DNA of 12,461 bases from Bacteroidales bacterium (GTDB taxonomy: Bacteria > Bacteroidota > Bacteroidia > Bacteroidales > UBA7960), in contig SKSI01000104.1 of NCBI GenBank assembly GCA_007123065.1, forward strand, positions 1-12,461, written 5' to 3'. The first letter of the stretch is position 1. The number at the start of each line of letters is the position of its first letter. Shown here in pieces: positions 7,171 to 12,461 of the stretch. A program made the position numbers and the translations under genes. The notes beneath the pieces were generated by a model. The model was not told the origin of the DNA, ran no database searches, and worked only from the letters and a program-made list of their open reading frames with translations.

Positions 7171-8116
7171 GTTGTTCGTTGCTGATTTCCAGTTCAGGCC
7201 TTCCTTTCACCACCGCTTTCACTTTTGCCTGAATAAATCTTTGTGAAGAAAGCAGTTGTGCCGTGCGGTTATCCAGATGCACTTTGATCTCTGCGCCAAA
7301 GCAATCCTGAAGCACCAGAACTTTTTGTTTGAAACCATCCGTAAAAACCATCTCCTCCAGCCGGTCAATGGGAAACTGGTAGTTATTGCCCGCATCATAG
7401 CATGGATGTTTGGGTTCAAGTATCAAATATCCGTCAGCGGATATTTGACGCACAGTACATTGTATGCTGTTATTCTTCTTCAGGCCATACCGGACATAAT
7501 GCTTTTTTTTAAGCATATGTTTGTTGCCATATTCATCAATCAGAACATAAAAAGCTGCCTTACGAACAGGGTCAAAGCGTTCATCGGATATCAAAAACCG
7601 GTAATGCTTCCCAACTTCCAGATTTGTACCATTCTGCTTTACTTCGGTAGCCTTCAGGAATAGTTTGCCCTTCTTGATCTGAACCAGAAGGCACTGAATC
7701 TGTTCAGGCGGTTGTTCCCAGGTCTCTTTGCAATGGATGCGCACTTTCCACTCTTTTTTTAAGACGTCCCGAACAATAAAATAATACGTCTCCTCATCCA
7801 ATATATTTTTCAAATGATCTTTGCAGACAAAATCGAATGGATAAACCGCTCCTTCGCGGTAAGCGGGATGCATAGGTTCCAGAAAGATCTTCCCGTTGCA
7901 ATTGATTTTATCCACGCGGCACTGTATTGATTGACCCGTTTCAAAGCCATAACCGTCATAAAAGATTTTAGGAAGAAGAATTTTATAGCTGTTTGGGTCT
8001 TCAAGGACGAAATAATCGTCGTTTGGACCGAGAGAAACAGTTTTCAGGATCCGGAAAGGGTAGACAACGCCTTCAGAAAGTCTGGCATTCGGGATATGAA
8101 CGTATTGGATATCCAT
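7163..8116 (-). CDS. Protein of unknown function with four tandem OB-like repeats
   Basis: I do not recognise this 317-residue protein as a named family. It is almost entirely made of four tandem units, about 16-88, 89-168, 169-242 and 243-317. Each unit opens with G-x-x-Y-x-F (16, 89, 169, 243), continues with a hydrophobic strand ending in D (YFVLED, YFIVRD, FYVLID, VLVLQD) and then IQC or IQA (64, 140, 218, 295) before a final strand. Units 1 and 3 end in G-x-x-x-LEP-x-HP-x-Y; units 2 and 4 lack this and end in KKGKLFL or VKGRPEL. The protein thus looks like an A-B pair duplicated once. The strand-rich pattern and Lys/Arg content suggest small beta-barrels of OB or S1 type that could bind nucleic acid, but this is inferred. 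There is no signal peptide, membrane segment or catalytic motif. It starts 6 bases after pncA and is last in the minus-strand operon. Confidence 0.8.
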   Translation of the reverse strand: MDIQYVHIPNARLSEGVVYPFRILKTVSLGPNDDYFVLEDPNSYKILLPKIFYDGYGFETGQSIQCRVDKINCNGKIFLEPMHPAYREGAVYPFDFVCKDHLKNILDEETYYFIVRDVLKKEWKVRIHCKETWEQPPEQIQCLLVQIKKGKLFLKATEVKQNGTNLEVGKHYRFLISDERFDPVRKAAFYVLIDEYGNKHMLKKKHYVRYGLKKNNSIQCTVRQISADGYLILEPKHPCYDAGNNYQFPIDRLEEMVFTDGFKQKVLVLQDCFGAEIKVHLDNRTAQLLSSQRFIQAKVKAVVKGRPELEISNEQPI

Positions 8117-8122
8117 CTTGCT

Positions 8123-8737
8123 TTATTCTGACAATATGGTTGAGGATTTTATGATGTGTCCGCCCTCTTTGATGATCTCGGCTTTTATTTTCTCAAATCC
8201 CTGTGCATCTATCGGCTTTGTTCCATCCTCAATCAAAAAGGTTTTAAAACCTTCCCTGATGGCATCCAGTGCGCTGAATGCCACACAGAAATCTCCTGCA
8301 AGTCCCACGATGTAAACCTCCTTAACACCTTTCCCTTTCAGATAATCAGAAAGGCCGGTCGTGCTCTTGTGCTCATTATCAAAAAATGCGCTGTAGCTAT
8401 CAATTTTCGGGTCAATACCTTTTCGGAAAATGGCCGCTGCTTTGTTCAGTGAAAGTTTGCCGGAGATTTCTGCCCCCCTTGTTCCCTCAACGCAGTGGTC
8501 AGGCCAAAGGATCTGCTCGGTGTCGTCAAGCATGGTTGTTTCAAACTCTTTTTTCCCGGGATGTGAAGAGGCAAAACTCAAATGATGTTCAGGGTGCCAG
8601 TCCTGGGTTGCCACGACCAAAGGAAAATAATTCTGCAATTTGTTGATGGTCGGGATGATGGTATCTCCTTCCGGAACTTCAAGTGCTCCACCCGGAAGAA
8701 AGTCATTTTGAACGTCTGTTAAAATTAGTGCTTTCAT
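8123..8737 (-). CDS. pncA: Nicotinamidase
   Basis: This 204-residue cysteine hydrolase of the isochorismatase-like fold converts nicotinamide to nicotinate and ammonia in NAD salvage. The catalytic triad is D8 (LTDVQNDF), K106 (FRKGID) and C151 (GLAGDFCV). The metal site is visible as D46 and H48 in TQDWH, with H52, and H81 in WPDHCV. The segment before the catalytic cysteine is GLAGDFCV where GLATDYCV is common. The length is normal. The start codon overlaps the pncB stop by one base (TAATG), which suggests translational coupling. Its product is the substrate of the enzyme encoded just upstream. Confidence 0.95.
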   Translation of the reverse strand: MKALILTDVQNDFLPGGALEVPEGDTIIPTINKLQNYFPLVVATQDWHPEHHLSFASSHPGKKEFETTMLDDTEQILWPDHCVEGTRGAEISGKLSLNKAAAIFRKGIDPKIDSYSAFFDNEHKSTTGLSDYLKGKGVKEVYIVGLAGDFCVAFSALDAIREGFKTFLIEDGTKPIDAQGFEKIKAEIIKEGGHIIKSSTILSE

Positions 8738-10176
8738 TAAAACTGGTTTATTTGCATATTCGCAATTAACTGTGTTTGCATATCCAATAGGTTTTTTGAA
8801 ATACCCACTTTATAGATATGTGGAAAATCAAAACGTTTGTGTTCGGATGGCAAGAGATTCAGACGTGCTTCTGCAACATCGCGTATTTCAAAAACAGATT
8901 TGGGCTTGATGGTGGTTTCCCCGTTTATGATATGTCTGTGAAAAAGGTTTTCAAAAGATAACCCTTCCAGATCAAGAGTTTTCTCCTTTTCGAATGGGTG
9001 GATCATCCTATTGGGATTGGATTCGTTGTGCAGTATGATGCAATCTGCATAAAACCTTCCCTCTTCATTGAAGTATCTCAATACGTTTTTCTTACCCGGG
9101 AAGGTAGTTTTCTGGATGTTTTCGGAAATTTTTAATCTGGGTTTGTGATCCGAATGTGCCAGTTTGAATACGCCATCAATGGCTCCATCAGGCCTTCCTG
9201 TGATCATGCTCGTTCCCACTCCGAATATATCGATGGCGGCATCCTGATCCAGCAAACTTTTTATTACATGCTCATCCAGCTGATTGGAAACGATGATTTT
9301 TGTTTCGGTCAGTCCGGCTTCATCGAGCATTTTTCTGGCCTTTTTTGACAAATAGGCGAGGTCACCACTGTCCAGTCTGATCCCGCTCAGGGTTTCTCCT
9401 TTTTTTGCAAGCTCTCTGCCAACGGTAATGGCGTTCGGCAAGCCACTTTTCATTGTGTTATAGGTATCAACCAGAAGGACACACTGATCGGGGAATATTT
9501 TTGCATAGGCTCTGAAAGCTTCCAGTTCGCTGTCGAAACTTTCTATAAAAGAGTGCGCCATGGTGCCATTTGGTGGGATATCGTGCATTTTGGCAGCAAA
9601 AACGTTGGAGGTGCTGTTAAAACCACCTATTACTGCTGCTTTGCTTGCATGAATGCCACCGGTGCTTTGTGCCCGTCGCAATCCGAAGTCGGTTAATAAT
9701 TTTTTTCCGGCTGACAACCGAACCCTGCTGGCTTTTGTGGCGATCAGCGACTGAAAATTCAGCAGGTTGAGCAAAAGGGTTTCAATAATTTGTGTCTCAA
9801 TGATGTTGCCCTCAACATGCAGGATGGGTTCAACAGGAAAAACGATCTCTCCTTCCTGCATGCCGCTGATGTGGCCATGAAACCTGAATGTCTTCAGGTA
9901 TTCAAGAAAGTCAGGATGGAAGTCCTGTTTGTGCAGGTAATCGATATCGGAGGAATTAAAGCGAAGGCTTGCAATGGCTTCGATCAGGTCTGATAATCCT
10001 GAAAAAATAACATAACCGCCGTTAAAGGGCAGTTTTCGGAAGAAATAATCAAAGCCTGCCTCACTCTGATGCCGGTTGTTCAGAAAATAGGCCTGTCCCA
10101 TTGTGAGCTGATACATATCTGTATAAAGCGGGGAAAACCTGGTTACATTCATTTGTTGGAGATCTGTATTGGCCAT
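8737..10176 (-). CDS. pncB: Nicotinate phosphoribosyltransferase
   Basis: This 479-residue enzyme joins nicotinate and phosphoribosyl pyrophosphate to give nicotinate mononucleotide, with ATP hydrolysis, in the cytoplasm. Family hallmarks are the N-terminal LYTDMYQLTM (17-26), the DFGLRRAQSTGG stretch (163-174), the phospho-accepting histidine in GTMAHSF (H208) and the phosphoribosyl pyrophosphate region GIRLDSGDL (265-273). Length fits the long bacterial form. The start ATG at 10176 is the first in frame; a later ATG (codon 9) is possible but leaves less sequence before the conserved block. It lies 23 bases after the protease gene and overlaps pncA by one base. Confidence 0.95.
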   Translation of the reverse strand: MANTDLQQMNVTRFSPLYTDMYQLTMGQAYFLNNRHQSEAGFDYFFRKLPFNGGYVIFSGLSDLIEAIASLRFNSSDIDYLHKQDFHPDFLEYLKTFRFHGHISGMQEGEIVFPVEPILHVEGNIIETQIIETLLLNLLNFQSLIATKASRVRLSAGKKLLTDFGLRRAQSTGGIHASKAAVIGGFNSTSNVFAAKMHDIPPNGTMAHSFIESFDSELEAFRAYAKIFPDQCVLLVDTYNTMKSGLPNAITVGRELAKKGETLSGIRLDSGDLAYLSKKARKMLDEAGLTETKIIVSNQLDEHVIKSLLDQDAAIDIFGVGTSMITGRPDGAIDGVFKLAHSDHKPRLKISENIQKTTFPGKKNVLRYFNEEGRFYADCIILHNESNPNRMIHPFEKEKTLDLEGLSFENLFHRHIINGETTIKPKSVFEIRDVAEARLNLLPSEHKRFDFPHIYKVGISKNLLDMQTQLIANMQINQF

Positions 10177-10199
10177 AATAAAACTGTATTCACTTTTAT

Positions 10200-11585
10200 T
10201 TAGCTTGTTTTGATCACGAAAACCTGCGAAGTTTCGTATTTTACTACTTTGATCTTCTCCCCTTTATCGATAAATCCGGTCAATGCGGTTGCATCATATA
10301 TCTCATCATCAATATCTACTTTGCCACTTGGACGCAGCATCGTAAAGGCAACGCCTGTTTTGCCTGTAAGTGTCTTCATTGTGGCATCCGCGGAGGTGTA
10401 CCCTGCATTGGTTTGTTGCACGGTATCCAGTGCCAGTTCGCCAAAGCGCGAAGTGGTAAATAGCTTTTGACCCAGGTAAAAGGAGCCTGTCAGCGAGACA
10501 AAAAAGGCGATGATCACAATGAGGAACGCTCTCAGGATTTCACCTGCGGGCACTCCGGTAAAGTCAAAACCCACATTGCCGACCATGGCCAAAGCCAGAC
10601 CGGAGATCACAAAGATTGCTCCCAGCACGCCTGTTACACCAAACCCGGGAATCACAAACAATTCGACGGCGATCAGTATGAAGCCCAACACAAAGAGAAC
10701 AATTTCATAATAGGTGGTCAATCCTTCCAGATAAAGCGGGGCAAAATAGAGTAAAGCAGCAGAGATCGCCATCAGGATCGGAAAGCCGAGTCCGGGCGTT
10801 TGCAATTCAAAATATATTCCTCCAAGAATCAGCATAATCAGCAATCCGCTGACAATTGGGCTGATCAAAAATTGTATGATCCTTTCAGTAAAACTCAGTT
10901 GCTGTTCTATGATTTCATTTGGAACAACGCCGGCAAGCTCCAGAACTTCTCCCACACTTTCTGCCATACCCTCTGCAAACCCCCAGCGCATTGCCTCAGA
11001 TGCAGTGAAAGTGAGCACTTTTCCTGCTTCAACGACTCCTTCTATCTCAATGGAGGGATCTACCATTGCTTGCGCAATCTGGGGATCCCTGCCTTTGGCT
11101 TCCGCTGTTGATCGCATCATGGAGCGCATATATGACTGAAACTTGTCGGGAACAACTTCTCCGGTCTGATCTACAACAGTGGCAGCACCGATATTTCCGC
11201 CGGGACGCATATAGATCCGGTCGGCGGCAATGGATATCAGCGCTCCGGCGGAAGCGGCATTGTTATCCACAAAAACAATCACGGGTATTCTGGATTGCAT
11301 AATGCGTGTACGCATGGAGTCGGCGGCATCCACCATCCCGCCATAAGTATTCAGATGAAGCAAAATGAAGTCGGCCTGAAGGCTGTCGGCTTCCTCAAAA
11401 GCTTTTTGCAGTCGGCGTAATGAAGGTGGTGCAATGTTTTCCTTTACCTCAAACTTGTAAACCAGAAAAGTTTTGTCTTGCCCTGCCTCAATCGCTTCGC
11501 TGACTCTGTCGTGCCTCACCACGGTATCTGCTTGTATAACAAAAGGTAATGCAAGCATTAGTAAGAAAAAGAATCGAATTTTCAT
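10200..11585 (-). CDS. NfeD-family membrane-bound serine protease (ClpP class)
   Basis: This is a full-length NfeD protein of 461 residues from the chosen start. MKIRFFFLLMLALPFVIQA is a clear signal peptide. A ClpP-like protease domain follows (about 38-220), with the glycine-rich NTYGGMV (79-85), the nucleophile S112 in NNAASAGA and a likely general base K148. Five hydrophobic segments (about 241-260, 268-288, 292-312, 315-336, 355-375) and a C-terminal OB-fold NfeD domain (about 400-461) complete it. The protease domain should face the periplasm. Known relatives cleave stomatin-type membrane proteins and are often next to a stomatin (floA or slipin) gene; none is seen here. An upstream in-frame start at 11636 is rejected because it would put 17 residues before the signal peptide and overlap the preceding gene. 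The gene begins 10 bases after the transaldolase stop. Confidence 0.9.
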   Translation of the reverse strand: MKIRFFFLLMLALPFVIQADTVVRHDRVSEAIEAGQDKTFLVYKFEVKENIAPPSLRRLQKAFEEADSLQADFILLHLNTYGGMVDAADSMRTRIMQSRIPVIVFVDNNAASAGALISIAADRIYMRPGGNIGAATVVDQTGEVVPDKFQSYMRSMMRSTAEAKGRDPQIAQAMVDPSIEIEGVVEAGKVLTFTASEAMRWGFAEGMAESVGEVLELAGVVPNEIIEQQLSFTERIIQFLISPIVSGLLIMLILGGIYFELQTPGLGFPILMAISAALLYFAPLYLEGLTTYYEIVLFVLGFILIAVELFVIPGFGVTGVLGAIFVISGLALAMVGNVGFDFTGVPAGEILRAFLIVIIAFFVSLTGSFYLGQKLFTTSRFGELALDTVQQTNAGYTSADATMKTLTGKTGVAFTMLRPSGKVDIDDEIYDATALTGFIDKGEKIKVVKYETSQVFVIKTS

Positions 11586-11595
11586 CGTTGTATGG

Positions 11596-12246
11596 TTATT
11601 TTTTGTTATGATCGGCCAGAAACTTGGCCAGTCCAATATCCGTCAGTGGATGCTTCAACAGGCCCAGGATGGGGTCAAGAGGACATGTTACCACATCTGC
11701 TCCCGCCTCTGCACATTCCAGAATGTGCATCGTGTGCCTGATGCTGGCTGCAAGTACTTGTGTTCCGAAATCATAATACCTGTATATATCTACGATCTGC
11801 GCTATGAGTTCAATGCCATTCGTGGAAATGTCATCCAGTCTTCCAATGAAGGGAGATACGTAAGTGGCACCAGCTTTGGCTGCCAGGATGGCTTGTCCGG
11901 CTGAAAAAACAAGCGTACAGTTTGTTTTAATGCCTTTGTCAGTAAAATAGCGGATTGCCTTCACCCCTTCCCTGATCATCGGTACCTTAACAACAATCTG
12001 CGGATGCAATTCAGCCAGATGCTCCCCTTCTGAAACAATTCCTTCAAAATCTGTGGCAATAACTTCAGCACTAACATCCCCGTCAACAATGTCACAGATT
12101 GCCTTGTAATGGTTCAGGATTTGTTCCTGCCCACGGATTCCCTCTTTCGCCATTAATGAAGGATTGGTTGTAACACCATCGAGAATTCCCAGATCATTGC
12201 CTTCCCGTATCTGGTCCAGATTGGCCGTATCAATAAAAAATTTCAT
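11596..12246 (-). CDS. Transaldolase-like aldolase (TalC/FSA family)
   Basis: This 216-residue TIM-barrel enzyme belongs to the short transaldolase or fructose-6-phosphate aldolase family. The start MKFFIDTAN, the DGVTTNPSL block (23-31), the Schiff-base lysine K87 in VVKVPM and TNCTLVFS (108-115) are all typical. Two positions separate the activities: E61 (SAEVIATD), where E. coli fructose-6-phosphate aldolase has Gln, and F133 (SPFIGR), where that enzyme has Tyr. Both favour transaldolase, which moves a dihydroxyacetone unit between sugar phosphates in the pentose phosphate pathway. It appears to be the first protein gene of the minus-strand operon, about 113 bases after the SRP RNA gene. 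The upstream stretch is AT-rich with no perfect -7 element; TACCTTTA on the minus strand is a partial match. Confidence 0.9.
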   Translation of the reverse strand: MKFFIDTANLDQIREGNDLGILDGVTTNPSLMAKEGIRGQEQILNHYKAICDIVDGDVSAEVIATDFEGIVSEGEHLAELHPQIVVKVPMIREGVKAIRYFTDKGIKTNCTLVFSAGQAILAAKAGATYVSPFIGRLDDISTNGIELIAQIVDIYRYYDFGTQVLAASIRHTMHILECAEAGADVVTCPLDPILGLLKHPLTDIGLAKFLADHNKK

Positions 12247-12359
12247 AATAAAATATATGTTTTATAAAACCAAAATAAATGAAAGGATAAAGGTAATAAA
12301 TGATTTGTTTGCCTGAAGGAAAAACCTTTTTTGGATGAATGGAATGGAGAAATAAAAAA

Positions 12360-12452
12360 GGGTAAGAAGATATCGCACCGCTACGACCGCCTACCCTTGC
12401 TACCTTCCGATCCTGGGGGAATTCAGCGGGAGCTGGTCGTATCAACTTACCC
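12360..12452 (-). ncRNA. ffs: Signal recognition particle RNA, small bacterial type
   Basis: The minus strand holds the conserved apical part of SRP RNA: CAGGATCGGAAGGTAGCAAG, with the GGAA tetraloop and the asymmetric CAGG/AGCA internal loop that binds Ffh. Further out, ACGACC pairs with GGTCGT, and the ends GGGTAAG (12446-12452) and CTTACCC (12360-12366) pair perfectly, giving a rod of about 93 bases, close to the size of E. coli 4.5S RNA. Six T residues follow the closing helix (minus strand, 12354-12359), fitting termination at the gene end. With Ffh the RNA targets nascent membrane proteins. The exact 5' end is inferred from the closing helix. Confidence 0.9.
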
Positions 12453-12461
12453 GGGTGCAAA

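Noticed and set aside
11586..11636. Longer start for the NfeD protein
   Set aside because: It would overlap the transaldolase gene and place a hydrophilic 17-residue stretch before an otherwise clear signal peptide.
12300..12345. Terminator around AAGGAAAAACCTT between the SRP RNA and the transaldolase gene
   Set aside because: The stem is only four base pairs and is not followed by a T-run on the transcribed strand; the T-run right after the SRP helix is a better candidate.
1..12461. Defence system, prophage, insertion sequence or toxin-antitoxin pair
   Set aside because: Every long reading frame outside known shadows belongs to a housekeeping gene or to the single unknown repeat protein; no integrase, transposase, nuclease or small paired ORFs were seen.

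Overview
The window looks like chromosomal DNA of a member of the Bacteroidota, probably Bacteroidales-like. The evidence is: an SRP RNA with the short bacterial form; a promoter of the Bacteroidetes type (TTG, 20 bp, TAnnTTTG) before fabG; start codons without clear Shine-Dalgarno sequences; a eukaryote-like GT3 glycogen synthase; and a degenerate hexamer array in an intergenic region. Most of the window is about mid-40s percent GC, but the cysN fragment at the left edge is about 58 percent. Species cannot be named from this.

Layout. 1-230 (minus): the N-terminus of CysN, cut by the window edge. 231-609: a noncoding region dense in structure, holding a long imperfect inverted repeat, a perfect REP-like hairpin, a second hairpin and a 14-unit TYAAYC hexamer array. 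610-4899 (plus): one very large gene fusing a GT3 glycogen synthase to an alpha-glucan phosphorylase. 4991-7170 (plus): a compact group, fabG, recF and a DUF721 gene, with a good promoter and a palindrome across its likely transcription start. 7163-12246 (minus): a five-gene run read from right to left: a transaldolase-like aldolase, an NfeD-type membrane serine protease, pncB, pncA and a protein of unknown function made of four tandem repeats. Its last gene overlaps the DUF721 gene tail to tail by 8 bp. 12360-12452 (minus): the SRP RNA gene, at the right edge.

How the genes work together. The fusion enzyme would both extend and phosphorolyse glycogen. PncA and PncB are consecutive steps of NAD salvage (nicotinamide to nicotinate to nicotinate mononucleotide), and their genes overlap by one base. 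The transaldolase-like enzyme belongs to the non-oxidative pentose phosphate pathway, which supplies phosphoribosyl precursors, so it fits loosely with PncB. RecF and DUF721 are a recurrent chromosome-maintenance pair. I see no phage, insertion sequence, CRISPR array or defence island. The least explained items are the four-repeat protein at 7163-8116 and the structured intergenic region 231-609.
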